Positions 47,920 to 59,438 of a stretch of DNA of 64,000 nucleotides are shown one piece after another. Location of the stretch: contig CM057133.1 of the NCBI GenBank assembly GCA_029964075.1, positions 12,982,699-13,046,698 on the forward strand. The letters are read 5' to 3'. This DNA is from Patiria pectinifera (taxonomy: Eukaryota > Echinodermata > Asteroidea > Valvatida > Asterinidae). The notes beneath the pieces were generated by a model that worked only from the letters and a program-made list of their open reading frames with translations, was not told the DNA's origin and did not search any database. How positions within the stretch are numbered: position 1 is the first letter of the stretch; each line of letters begins with the position of its first letter. A program made the position numbers and the translations under genes.

Positions 47920-48565
47920 CTGCAGGTAGGGGGCGAGAGGGGGCAAAAGAAAACAATACCTATTAGATATAGATGCCATTTTGAGGTTTTGAGTTGTGGG
48001 CAGTCTGCCGACCCTTGCATACTATCCAAAAAAAATAATGCATTATTTGTCATAGATCGGGGCAGAGTGACGTCATCCGATGAAAATATCTACTCATTTG
48101 CACACCAGTTTTCATCGGTTGCTACGTGTTACCATTCAGCACTCCAGACTCAAGAATCATTGGGTTTCCAGAACATAGGTCTGGGAGCTAGATGAGCCAA
48201 TGTAAACAATTCCCGGATGTCTGCGCCCACCTATTGAATCTTTCTGAAGACCCACTTTTCTCAACTCTTCAAAACTGCCAGATTCCCACATATTTTCTTG
48301 CAAATGTGGACAGCAATATAATCATAACTGCATTTGAAATCTCGTTTGATGCATTATAGTTTAACCAATTCGAAGCAATTGATTTTGGTGACTTGACTCT
48401 TGTTTTGTTGGAGCAGGCATTGGTAGTTTCCCCATCCATAAAGTATTGTTGATGCAGTGTGTGCTCTACCAAAATGAGGCAAATGATTCACTGCCTCAAG
48501 CAATATGAATTTGCAAACTTTGTGTTGCTCATCAATATTGGGATGACACGATTGTCTGTACTTAC
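47920..48565 (-). other. slit intron between D1 LRR6 and C-cap
   Basis: GT-AG intron of 646 bp, phase 2. Nothing else seen. Confidence 0.9.
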
Positions 48566-48637
48566 AATGTCTTGAGATATGCCATGTGAGTGAAGCTGCT
48601 GCTACTCAGTGTGGTCAGGTTGTTATAACTCAGTGCA
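48566..48637 (-). CDS. slit: slit exon: D1 leucine-rich repeat 6
   Basis: A 72-bp exon with acceptor ttgtag and donor gtaag, phase 2 on both sides. It encodes ALSYNNLTTLSSSSFTHMAY then LKT. The NN-T-LS--SF-HM--L pattern matches the last LRR of Slit D1. The last two bases (tt) plus the first base of the next exon give Leu, leading straight into the C-cap. The NLT tripeptide is a possible N-glycosylation sequon. Confidence 0.95.
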
Positions 48638-49105
48638 CTACAACAAAAAGGTCCAAAAATCTTTACAGCACACAAATTACATCAGCTCATGCAACAAGTT
48701 TTCAAAGTAGATAGGGCCTAAGAGAAATTTGGACAAGTATTTTAATGCAAGTCAAGTTTCACTGAATAGGCCCCTCAATTTTGACTATATTGTGATGGAG
48801 TTTCTCATTTATTACAGTAATATCAACATGTTTCCTTTTTTATAATTTTGTTAAGACGATAATTAAGAACAGCGTTCAGAAGTTGCCTCAGATCACCACA
48901 GAGTGTCTAGAATCCAAATTTTTTTCACGAACCCCCAACCGTTAGGGCTTCGCACTCGCATTAGTTCTGATCAAAGTAGTCCTCCCCCTCCCCCCCCCCC
49001 ACTTTTGAGAAGCGATTGACGCCCTTGAAGGTGTGGGAAATAATACATTTTAATAATATTCTACGCAATGCAACCAGAGAACAATATAAACAGCACTATA
49101 CTTAC
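48638..49105 (-). other. slit intron between D1 LRR5 and LRR6
   Basis: GT-AG intron of 468 bp, phase 2, with an 11-C run at 48990-49000. Confidence 0.9.
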
Positions 49106-49177
49106 AGCCTTTCTAAATTTCTCAACGGTCTGAAGGCACCGTCAATGATGCAGGTGATCTGATTGTTTTCAAGATTC
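49106..49177 (-). CDS. slit: slit exon: D1 leucine-rich repeat 5
   Basis: A 72-bp exon, acceptor ccccag and donor gtaag, phase 2 on both sides. It encodes NLENNQITCIIDGAFRPLRN then LER. The NQI-C-I-DGAFR-LR-LE core is nearly the same as the fifth LRR of D1 in vertebrate Slit, including the cysteine in the middle of the repeat. It joins in frame to the exons at 49496-49567 and 48566-48637. Confidence 0.96.
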
Positions 49178-49495
49178 CTGGGGTTGTTAAAAAAAAATTA
49201 AAAATATACAAAAGAGTACAACCATTTACCATATTTTTCATGCTAATAGGGTTGATGCTATCCAACGTAAGAATGTGTAGGCAGTTGAAGAAAATTTCAA
49301 AGTTCAGTATTTTACCTTCTACATTTTGTATCATGGGGTTTGAAAGAGCACCATTATGCTTTCACAGTTCAGAGCCAGAACACTTATGGCAAGACAATTA
49401 CATGTAACTAAACACAGTTATGCAGTGTTTGTTCACATTATTTGATTGATTTATTCTCAAAAAATGAGAAAAAAAAGAAAAAAACACAAACTTAC
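49178..49495 (-). other. slit intron between D1 LRR4 and LRR5
   Basis: GT-AG intron of 318 bp, phase 2, the shortest intron here. Nothing else seen. Confidence 0.9.
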
Positions 49496-49567
49496 AAACT
49501 GCGGAGCTGCCCAGTTCCTCTGAACAGCTTCCTTGAGATCAACATCAACTTGTTGTTGCTGAGATCA
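49496..49567 (-). CDS. slit: slit exon: D1 leucine-rich repeat 4
   Basis: A 72-bp exon encoding one LRR (DLSNNKLMLISRKLFRGTGQ followed by LRS). The minus-strand acceptor ends in ctgcag and the donor is gtaag. One base completes the preceding codon and two bases start the next, so introns on both sides are phase 2. The DLS-NN core and the RGxxxLxxL end fit the fourth LRR of Slit domain 1. It is the most upstream slit exon I can find; LRR1-3, the N-cap and signal peptide were not detected in 49568-64000. Role: part of the curved D1 solenoid. Confidence 0.93.
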
Positions 49568-50647
49568 CTGCAGAAAAGTAAAAAGAGGAAAACACAAAAT
49601 AAAATTACTTATTAGTAAAAACTTCAATTGCTTCATTTCTTGAGAAATCTCAAGCCAATATTGTGCATGGTACTTGGGAGTTTAACAGTGTGGGCTTAAA
49701 AACTTGAGTTAGTCCTTCATTTTCTAAGCAACATATTTAATGGCACAGGAAAAACAAATAACGTAATAAGTCTCAAATAGTACCCTCCCCCCTCCAAAAA
49801 AAAAAAGAGATGGTTTGAAGACAATACACACATTTGGGCATTCATCAAGTACAACCTCCAATGCACCAAGATTTGCTTGAACAGAGCACACAAAAGTGTT
49901 ACGTCAAAAATGAACCACACAAATCTGATAAGAATTTTCAATAACTTCATATTTCACATTCGATTACTCACGCACTGCTAAGCTAAACCACACGAATGCA
50001 ATAACTGCAGTTTAGTTTTCTAGGCCACAGTTTAATTTTGTTTTTGCTTGGAATTTTTTATACTTTAGCAATCACATTATCAGCGGTTTAATAACTGTTG
50101 ACCTGCCGGCGGGGTGCACAAAATGGTTTATTTTCATATTTGGATTAGGGCCAGTGGTAAAACCGGGCAATAGTTTTCTGGCTACGTCGGCTGTTGGGTA
50201 TGTTAGCATTGCGCTCGCTTTCAAGGCAAAACACATTTTCTTTCCTTCAACTCTCTTTACTTAGAAACAGATGTTTTTACATGTAAGTTTTCTATCGCAA
50301 CAGCAGATATTTCAACATAGGAAACAGATTTCTCGCTTCTTCACTTTCACAGTCAAGGAAAAAATGTCCGGCAGATGGCTTCCATTTGAAAGCTGCGTTT
50401 TAAAACCGCAAAGACTACATGAAGTTTTCGCAAAAGAAACTTTTCACACCTTAAGATAAAAGAACCCGCGATGTGGACATTGTTCACACTAGCAGGATTT
50501 CAATATCTGATTTTGAGTCAGGCACGACATTTTTTTATCTGGGTTGAAAGCCAAATCTCAAGGAGGAAAGAGGCTTGAAAATTTTTCAAAGATTTTCTAA
50601 AGAAAAAAAATAATGAGATTGACAAAACGGGGAGCCGTCAACATAGG

Positions 50648-50729
50648 GCTAGGATAGCTCGGTTTAGTCAGTCGGTAGAGCACCGGATCGGCAATCCGAA
50701 GGTTGCAGGTTCATACCCTGCTCCTGTCA
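50648..50729 (+). tRNA. tRNA-like unit, probably a pseudogene or SINE head
   Basis: A cloverleaf can be drawn: acceptor arms GCTAGGA and TCCTGTC pair at 6 of 7 positions (one a G-T), D-stem GCTC/GAGC, anticodon stem CCGGA/TCCGA (one mismatch), T-stem GCAGG/CCTGC with loop TTCATAC, and discriminator A. The anticodon would be GGC (Ala). Against function: C rather than T at position 33, a 17-nt D-loop with an apparent gtc-agtc duplication, and T-loop A58 replaced by T. GGC is not a usual eukaryotic alanine anticodon. Confidence 0.45.
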
Positions 50730-53061
50730 ATTTCTTTGATCAACTTACTTTAAACAAATTTTTATAATGCAGTCAGTTTCCCTTTATGGTTCATTTGAGA
50801 AAAAAATAGTAAATAGATAAACAAGCGACTGTGTTGAAATTCGTAAGTTGGAAGAAGGTATAAATGTGGAAGTCATTACGATGTGCCATCCCAGGGCTGT
50901 GCTAGCCTATAGCCTCGACCCATTTCGCTGATGAGCTAATGAAAAATTGATGCTTAGCAATTACATGAACTCAAAGAAAGTCGGTTGGTAACCAATCAGA
51001 CCAAGTACACAGTGCATGGCTTTTCAATGGGAACCCGTTCTCGCTAAGCAGACTTTCTGCGCTTAATAATTTTTCTATGCTTGGATCTTGGCCCAGTACT
51101 TCATAACCACAGGCAGTCTTGTTACTTCACAATGAACACCATCTTGTAAATGTGGGGAATACCCGCCTCCACGGTGGCCTTCTGAAGGCCAACTCAAGCC
51201 AAACCAGATTTTATCAATTTTAAAACTCCCCCTTAAGAAAAGGATAAAATAATTATAATAGCATGTAGGCCTACATGTTAGTAATTCCACTTAAAAAAAA
51301 GGCATGTATTTATCCATTCCAGACATTGATTTGACAGTAAGCTGGGTGGTCTGGTATCCCCGTTCCTGGGTGATTTGTTTGTTTAACTTGTAAGGAGGAT
51401 TAAATTGTCCCTGTCTCTCACAACTTGTAAAGTCCATATCATGTGCAGTGCAGGTTATGGTCTTTATTGACTTGGCAAAACAAACAGGAGTGGGATGGTT
51501 GCTTGCAAATGGGGCAGCCAGTGATGAAGGCAAGGCCACAGCAGAAACTGGACCGCAAGTGGACAGAAAGAAATGAGTACCCCTGATCCCTTTTACCAAT
51601 TTTTTTTTTATTAATATTCACACTGTGATAACCCAATAGGTTTCCATTGCTGCAAAGCTCCACTCCACTCTTCCTCAAATAAAACATTTTTCATTTAATT
51701 GTCTTTTGAAGGGGGAGAGCTTAATTTACGATCTACATTTGTACCCGGCCCTAGAACAGCTTCAAATGTTGCTCAAAATTATGAGAGGAATGTAAACCTG
51801 AAAATTCAATCTTCCTTTTGAAGTACTTTGATAATGTTTGCTCGTCTTCTCTAATGGGGATATATCATTGGTGGATTTTCATTTTTGAAAGGAGTCAAGG
51901 CTAAGTTTTTCCTCGAGCCAAGATCTTGCAGTTGATGTCACTGTCCTAGTAGGCAGATTGCCAACCCTTGTGAATAAATCTCTTGAGTCACCATGTTCAA
52001 CTGTTCTCAAGAGCAGCTTTGTCACATGTGAAGTTCAGCTTGGAGTTCACCAACAAGCAGAATACACCAGGGGATCCGCACTTGTCACAATTGAGTTCTT
52101 CAAACTTCACTCCGACAGTCAGGGACTCGTGAAAAATACCCAACTGCTTCCTTCCTCCTCCAGTTGTCGGTGTTGACCAACTCTTTTCAGTTCCATTCAC
52201 AGGATAACAAATCATCACCTTGCCCCCGAAAAAGTCAGTAGTTTGGACTCCAGAGAGAGAGAAAGCTGGAAGAGTTACATCAGTTCGGACAGACTTCGTG
52301 ACCACAGAAAGAGACAGGGTCGATCATCACTGTTTACTCATCCAGTTCTCTTGGTTCCGAAGTGCAAATGTCACTCACCGTGATTCGTGATTTGGAACGG
52401 AAAGATGAGGTTAGCACACGTTTCCCTGGTCTGGCTTTTGGGGAACTTGTAGGCCTACCGGCACTAAAACTTTTTTTTTTGGGGGGGGGGACTGGTGTTG
52501 AATGTGGAAGGATTTGTGAGGTGTTAATCTTTCCCACAGGACATTGCACGCAAAGTCAAGAGGGAGACATTTTGCCAAAACAAAGCCACTTTGTTTTTTC
52601 AAATAGGAACTTCAATATGAAGTACATGTGTACCCAATTTGCTTCTAAAATACTTGGACTTTTCTCAATGATTCAGCTGAAAACGGGGGGGAAAAATAAT
52701 GCATGTAAATCCCCAACGCAATATCTTATATAACTAATTTGTGCCATTTACACTCTATCCGGAATGGTCGGGCCCGATACTGGAGCAATAATCTGTTGAG
52801 ATGAGAATCAGAGTTTACAAATTGTATCGGAGGAAGTCCTGTAATTTCTCGGCAGTTCTGACATTTGCACACATCAGCCTCTCTGAATAAGTACAGTGTC
52901 ATTTCCCATTTGCCCAAAAGAAAAAAATAGTAATGGGACCCTATCCAAGACCATGAGGGCCTTTCACAATATGTGAGATTTCAGGAAACCCTTCCACACC
53001 AGCAAGACTCCCCACACAGCTTCTACACATAGTGGGGCAGATAGGGGAGATATTTGGGGGA

Positions 53062-53346
53062 CTTGTGCCTTTTGATGATACAGCATGGCATTTGGCACAC
53101 AGTCAGAGTATGTCTTAAGAAAGATATTTGGCTATAGGGCCATCGCAGATTTGTCCATTGAAAAAAAAAACAGGTTGAATAACAAGCAATTTTTCTAAAT
53201 TTTCAAAATGGCTGCCATTGCTCGTTATTCTACCTAGGCCCCTATATTTTTTCAAAGGACAAATCTGTGATGGCTCTATAGCCAAATATCTTTGTCATGA
53301 CACACTATGTGTGCCAAATGCCATGCTTGTATCACCAAAGGCACAA
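53062..53346. mobile_element. 285-bp foldback hairpin
   Basis: Left arm (53062-53160) includes agcatggcatttggcacaca and atatttggctatagggccat. The right arm (53252-53346) is its inverse, with atggctctatagccaaatat and tgtgtgccaaatgccatgct. The middle also pairs (aataacaagcaat with attgctcgttatt). So almost the whole unit is one hairpin. A MITE is the simplest explanation. Confidence 0.85.
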
Positions 53347-53552
53347 CCCCATCACCTATGTGCCAATTATTAAGGTTTTATTTATGTGCCATAAATTGTT
53401 ACCCTGATGTGAGGTCACGGAATGTGCATACTGTCACGCATGGTCATGTCACAGAAATTGAACCTGAAGTCCTGATCAAAAGTGAACTGGTGCCAAACCT
53501 TAATCCAATTAATCCGCTACTAATCCCTTATTTGTATGTGATCATAAGCCCT

Positions 53553-53587
53553 CCATTATCCCTTATCTCTAGAGATAAGGCTAATGG
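53553..53587. promoter_or_regulatory. dyad with two facing GATA motifs
   Basis: The 20-bp CCTTATCTCTAGAGATAAGG (53561-53580) is a perfect palindrome holding two AGATAAGG sites. CCATTA and TAATGG flank it symmetrically at 53553 and 53582, extending the dyad to 35 bp with a 1-bp offset. Could bind paired GATA and homeodomain proteins, or form a small stem. Confidence 0.35.
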
Positions 53588-54098
53588 GGAGATAATTGGC
53601 GCTAATGGTTTAATAGTGGACTAGGCTGGAGTTGGCTACTGTTGGGGCTACAATCTATATTGCACCACAATAGAGCTACATGTTCAACTGTATACTGGCG
53701 CTGTATAACACTTAACTTTTGCTTTGAAGCTACATGTACCTGCACATGTAGCAGCTGGGCTTAACACTTGTATGGTGGCCAGACATGACTGTCTACGAAG
53801 CAGGATCCAGAACCACATTTTATTGGGAGGGGGGCAAGAGTGTTTGAGTATTTTCGCTCGAGTCTGTACCTTTAATTTAATTATTTACAAAAACAAACTT
53901 ATGACAAAGAGAAAAACATGCTGGAAAGTTTGATATTCACTTATTTTCACACTGTGTACTATCTGGTATCTCTTGAGCGCTACAGTTTTTAGGCATACAG
54001 ATGTACATTCAGAGGCATCCATTACACATATGCTTCCATATATTCACATTTTGTGCTTTAAGAACCAAATGACAGATGCATAGCACTTTACACAGACA

Positions 54099-54114
54099 TT
54101 AATCCCGGGATTAA
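54099..54114. promoter_or_regulatory. 16-bp palindrome TTAATCCCGGGATTAA
   Basis: A perfect palindrome made of two inverted TAATCC cores, the kind of site that favours dimeric paired-type K50 homeodomain binding. It belongs to the larger motif cluster. Confidence 0.4.
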
Positions 54115-57100
54115 TCTCCTTAATGTTAATCCCTTTTCTTGTGGTCGTAATCCCCACACACCCTGCTGTCTGCCACCTCCACCTGATGCTCATCAGGATT
54201 AACAGGGGCTCCTGCGCTCCCAAGGGGTCCCTTTTCACTGGCATTCAGGAGAGGGGAGATCACAGCTTTCAGGGATTAAGAGAAGTCACTTGAAGCACCC
54301 AGATTAAGGTAATCGGATTATACCGGGGATGATCCTCTTATACTCTAAACATCCTTGAAGACATCATATGAGGTACCAAACTTCTGATAAACCACACCGA
54401 ATCTAAGTCAAAAGTTTTCTGAGAACTTCCGACCACAGAGGTCTTTTCGGCAAAAGGGGAGCAAGCAGGCCTGACTTTTGTTGCAATCTTCCTCAAATGG
54501 AGCCATCAAAAGTACTTTGACAACGGCTGACAACTTACATTGTATTTGTTGCTTCATGTACTTTGCATCCTTGTAGACATCTTAGATTTCCACACTTTTA
54601 AAACACACCAAATCTATCGCAAAAGGTTCTAAAGACTAGGGCCGAGCAAAACTTGGAGGTCTTTCCAGCAAATGGGAAGCAAGCAAGCAGGCCTAGGGTA
54701 TTTTGCAATATGCTTCAAATTGAAATTGACAGCAAAAAAAAACCCAACTTTTTTGTTGCTACTTTGCAAGTGCAGGCTGCTCCATTCTGTTCACGAATAT
54801 AATTAGGGAAAATGACAATTTTGAATTTACAACTCCCAGATAAAATATTTCATCGTGCTGATACATAGTGTCTGGCTGCAAAACATTCAAGTTCTGGGTT
54901 CAATGAGACAGGGTGGAGTCGTGATGACCAGACAGGAGAAGAAAGAGACATCAACTGTGAATTCTCAAGTTTCATAGAAGCTGGTGTGAGTTAAAACGTG
55001 AGTCAGCCTTCCATCGGTATAAATTACCAGTGACAAATATTTACGAATCAACATTGTGATAGAGACATCTGAGATTCATTTCTGACAAAGGTCTACCGTC
55101 TGCAGACTGACAAGCCATCAGCCCACGGCAAAACTTTACAGGGATGCAAAAAACATCATGCAACTTTCTCTGATCGCAGAGCAAAGTTGACGTCAGTCCC
55201 ACTTCCGGACTCATCATTAAGATCCTCTGTATGCAAATCACCGAAGGACGAACAAAACTCAACACTGCATGACAGTGACACAAACATCTCAGCATTTGGG
55301 GGGGGGGGGGCTTATAATCCTATTTGGATCAAGTCCAAACTTTAAACCTCTATGGCATATGTTTTGCAATCTAGCTTGGTACATCGCTGATGTGAAGTGG
55401 ATCGGTGTAACACAGGAAGAAGCTGGTCGGTGTACGGAACAGAGCATACGTGTACATTTACAATCAAAATATACACATGTAGGCCTACATGTTAGCATTA
55501 ATATTAATCAATTTTCAAACTTCTGACTGAACAAAATACATATTTAGAAAACTTTGCTGCACATTATTAACCTTTAACAAAAATGACAACAAAACAAAAC
55601 TAGGGTAGCCTTTAAGCTGGTCGCAGACCAGTCAGAGCACACACAATACTATTCAATTGATTAAAAATGGCTATTCACTGGAAGTCTTCTCATGCATCTG
55701 GTCTACACAATGAGCCGGATTCAGCCCATTCATTGGCACTTATGGGGTAATCCTATACAACAGCACTGCCAAGTTCTCTTTTCTGGGGACAACTGACAGT
55801 CAGTTAGTCAGTCAGTCAGTGAGATAGGTACAAAAGGATGGCATTAGTCTGGCCCTCTGGGACCTTCAAAAGCTGAAAATGTCCAGACAACAACTTGAAC
55901 AAGTCAATAAACAATATTCACCTTTGTTTTTATTTTCAGGCCTCAACAGTTGTAAGGACAGCTTCTGGAAAAATAATGACTGAACATCTCTACACTCATT
56001 CCCAAATGCCGCCCACCAAATGGGGGAAAATAACATCCTGAACTGAGTGAACAGCTCAGTCACTTGACTCTGTGGAAACCCATACACGAATGTTATTTGG
56101 GAAATGCGAACTTCTCTTCTTTGCAGAGGTAATGAAGTATGACCTGCGGCGCAATTGTTCAATGGCTCGACAGCCTTCAGATTCAATTTGGAAGATAACT
56201 ATTTGTAAGGAAGAAGAGACTCGCAATTGTTCTGACTAAATGCATCTGTCTTTGCAGCCGCCCCGTTTACTCACTCACAGTCTAACACAACAGTCGCAGG
56301 AAACATCAAATTAATTCAAAACACGTGTAGGCAATTAACAATAAGCCTACAACATTTCCCACGTACACGTTCATTCTCACGTTGCAGGAAGTGGTTTTAA
56401 ACACAAGGTAACGGCTTCACACTGACGCTTTATGCCAAAAGGTATCAAACTTACTATTAGTCATTCCAAATTTATACGATCAGTTGGATTTGACATTAAT
56501 GTTTTTACGCTTTCCAGAAATGTGCTTGAAGCATGACGAGTTTAATTGGTTGGGACGTATCTGGATTTTATGTTGTATTACTCAATTCTCTTTCCAACTA
56601 AAAAAGTTAGTCATTCTTAAGTTCTGTGACAAAACTGCCACCTCTGCGCAAATCAAGCCCCCCTTGGTTTTATCTCATTCTTGCACTTGTACAACAGAAA
56701 CACCTGATATTTAATGCTACAATTTATTTGGTTTCAAGTTCCAACATTTAAAGCTTTAATACAAATATGGGGCTAGAGACGAGGACAAAGTTTTAACCCC
56801 AAAGTTTTTTTAAAAATATCCCTTGACCCCCCCAAAAATTGCATCAACTCGCTTAACAAAAAGTTGAATCGACTGCAGATCCACGCCACTCCACATAATC
56901 CTTATCTCCAAGTCCAAATTTCAAGAGTTCTTCTTGCACAGGAATCATGACAAATATTGTATTCTTTGAAAGACGAGACCCATTTTCACGCGAGCGTACC
57001 ACCGGAAACGACTAACTTGCCATTACGACGACAGACAAAGACAGGTGAGGCGTGACGTGGAAGGAAATCACAAATTGACACCTCTTATAAAACTCCGCCC

Positions 57101-58046
57101 CTTTTTGTCTCCGTGATGACTGCAGCCATAGGTCCGGATCAACGTGATGAGAAAATTGAAGTTGGTGGTTAGTGTGCTGCGGTCAAACGTGTCTGTATCA
57201 TGCAAACTTTGCTGATCCGACAGTAAGATTTTTGCAGAGGGCATCCTATTCCACCAGGTCAATTAAGGGTCAAAAGATTTTGCAATGGAGTATCCATTTT
57301 ACTTTTTAGCCATTAGTTTGACTAAATATCATGGGGCGCGGTTCAAAATCAAAGACGTCACTCAGAATTCATAAACGAGGTCCTCAAAAAAATTCATAAC
57401 AGCTGCACAAAGTTCTCTCAATGTATTTTTTTCCTGCCAACGTTCACATTTATTGATTTGTTCTTGGGGCGGGGCCGGGAGTAGAGAGGGTGGAGTTGCG
57501 ATAACAAATGGAACTTTGAGAAAACTGTATAAAGAATTAACAAACTGTTAAAACTATGGATTAGAAATTTGGAAATTCAATTTCCAGGGAGTCCGATGCA
57601 CTAATAAACATACAATGGTATACTGCCACATATGTTTTTCGGCAATGCTTGTCTTTAAACCTGTCAAATTAACAGGTTGAATTCTCCCCCTGGTTCGATA
57701 AATACAAACTTCCTCACACACAGTGCGCATCGCTGTAGCGCGAAAGGATAAATTGAGTTGCGAATGCCCCATTGACGCTATAAATCTCAATGCTGTCTTG
57801 AGGGTGTATTTGTAACAGGAAGGGGGAAAGTAACCCCCTCCCTCCCACACCCTGCCTAACCCCACCCAAAAAAAGGCTGCAGTTTTTAATTCCATATAGG
57901 TACTTTCCCATTTAAAGTGAAAGTTCACAGATTCCAACTGGAATAGGGAGTTTTTTAGAGTGAGATCCATTCTATCGAAAAGATCAAGTGTTCACTCTAG
58001 ATCTGACTGAAGCGATTCCTTTTTTAAAGTATTCCGATCTAAACTT

Positions 58047-58160
58047 CGAGGTTTTTCAGTCCCAACTTGATTCTGTTGGTTTTCCTCATAATATTCTTCT
58101 GAGGTTTTCCTCCCACATCTAAAATTGTAATTTCTTCACATTGTCTTCCCTTTACTGGGT
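58047..58160 (+). repeat. SINE-like family A, 5'-truncated copy
   Basis: Body only: ttttcctcataatattcttc, then ttttcctcccacatct and gtaatttcttc, colinear with 4200-4270. The tRNA-like head is missing, as expected for a 5'-truncated retroposon. Confidence 0.65.
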
Positions 58161-58892
58161 CCCATGGGAGACCAGTGGATTCCAGAGCATGGGATACCCA
58201 GTTAAAATTAGAGTAAAAATATAAATAAAATTCCTACTCTTTCCTTTTTTTAATGAAAAAAGAAAATAAGTTGGAGAGTTTGCCTCACTTTTGATTCAAA
58301 CTTGCTGTCTCACGATTACAACAAATGCATGAGCAATCAACACATGTTGTCCCCTCTCGATTACGGCACGCTACAAGGTTTAGACTGGTTCCTAACAGAT
58401 TAACAAATAACAGGTGAATGAGAACCACTGTCGTCTTTTGTCAACGGATGGTTTGCGGGCAGCCCATGCGACTGCTACCGATCCAATCAAATTTGAGCGA
58501 CTCTCGGTTGAAAGATGGAAATCTGCATTTATGTTTCGTTTGCAAAGAAATGTCCATCAACGTCACCTGTTTAGGTGAACTAGAGAAGAGAGCAGGATTG
58601 TCTCTCTTAATCACAACTTGTTGTGGTCTTGATATCTTCACTAGCAAAACAGCCGTCACAAGAGGACACAGGCCTAGTTTTTCAGGTTGATACTTTACTT
58701 TCAATGCCTTTTCCCCCCCAATACTAATGGTTTGTAGGATTAAATTTCCCCTACCAATATGTACAGCATGCATCTCTCATCAATCTCCCTGGCAGGGAAC
58801 TAACTGCAAGACAAACTTTGTCTATCATAACACATAATACGAATGGGATACATTTTCATGAGTGCTTTCTTGTTCCAGAAGCTTTAGTAAGT

Positions 58893-59438
58893 TTAAAGGG
58901 CCCATGTGATTTTGTAATGCAATCCTTGAAAATGCACCTTTGTGTCCCATTTTAGCTTTATTTTCAATATTCATTTTACCATTTTCAAGGGTATTTTGGA
59001 ACTTTGATGGTTTCTGTGCTAATGCAAATTTTCATATTCATGAGCAAAATTGTGATGTAATTTCAGGCAAAAAACCTCAATGTTACAGCTTCACCAAAAG
59101 TTGCTAAAATTTTGGATACTTTGCTGTCGTTTATTTTTCTTTGGTTTGACAGTAAGCCAATGAGCAAACTTTTTTCACAAATGCTTTCACTGAGCAAATT
59201 CTTGGGTTCACAATTTGAACGCAAACCCCCTAAACTGAAAAGTGTCTTCCTGAAATGATGTCACAGCAACAGCGCCCTCAGATGTCTGGAAAAATATGGA
59301 AAATTTAAATTGTCTACAGAAGTGCACTTTTCAATAAAATTAACCAAAAACGGATGTCCTAATTTTCATACATTTAAGAGGAATAGAAAATTGCACAAAA
59401 TATGTTCCTATTAGTAAAATTCATTGCGTGCCCTTTAA
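58893..59438 (+). mobile_element. MITE family TTAAAGGGC, copy 2
   Basis: 546 bp between ttaaagggcccatg and cgtgccctttaa, so short terminal inverted repeats TTAAAGGGC/GCCCTTTAA. TTAA at the very ends would fit a TTAA-targeting transposon group, but two copies are too few to decide. Non-coding. Confidence 0.75.

Larger units (their letters stand above)
1820..49567 (-). other. slit: slit gene, central segment (13 exons)
   Basis: This locus is the middle of a Slit gene, a secreted midline guidance ligand for Robo receptors. The thirteen exons below join in one frame with GT-AG introns throughout. They encode D1 LRR4-6 and C-cap, all of D2, and the D3 N-cap plus LRR1-2. Order, cysteine pattern and residues match bilaterian Slit proteins, for example the D1 C-cap CDC motif and the D2 stretches VLYGNQI and SLYDNQI. 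A full Slit is about 1500 residues, so roughly 30% is here. Both termini are outside the window. Introns range from 318 bp to 22 kb. D2 is the domain known to bind Robo Ig1 and it is intact. The alternative, another LRR secreted protein, is unlikely because serial N-cap/LRR/C-cap modules in this order are diagnostic of Slit. Confidence 0.96.
53501..54320. promoter_or_regulatory. TAATCC/GGATTA motif cluster (candidate enhancer)
   Basis: Ten exact TAATCC or GGATTA hexamers: 53501, 53510, 53521, 54100, 54108, 54127, 54148, 54196, 54273 and 54315. With equal base use about 0.4 would be expected in 820 bp on both strands. TAATCC is the core site for K50 homeodomains (Otx, Pitx, Goosecoid). AGATAAGG GATA-type sites occur at 53563-53580. 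Enhancer function is inferred; a decayed repeat could also give such a cluster. Confidence 0.35.

Noticed and set aside
52334-52549. Minus-strand open frame next to a gtgagt donor, considered as a slit exon
   Set aside because: Encodes a Ser/Pro/Lys-rich stretch across a poly(G) run, not an LRR.
56250-56310. Possible minus-strand donor (gtgagt) with CDC-like coding next to it, considered as an upstream slit exon
   Set aside because: The frame does not give an LRR or N-cap pattern and lacks a suitable acceptor at 72 or about 150 bp.
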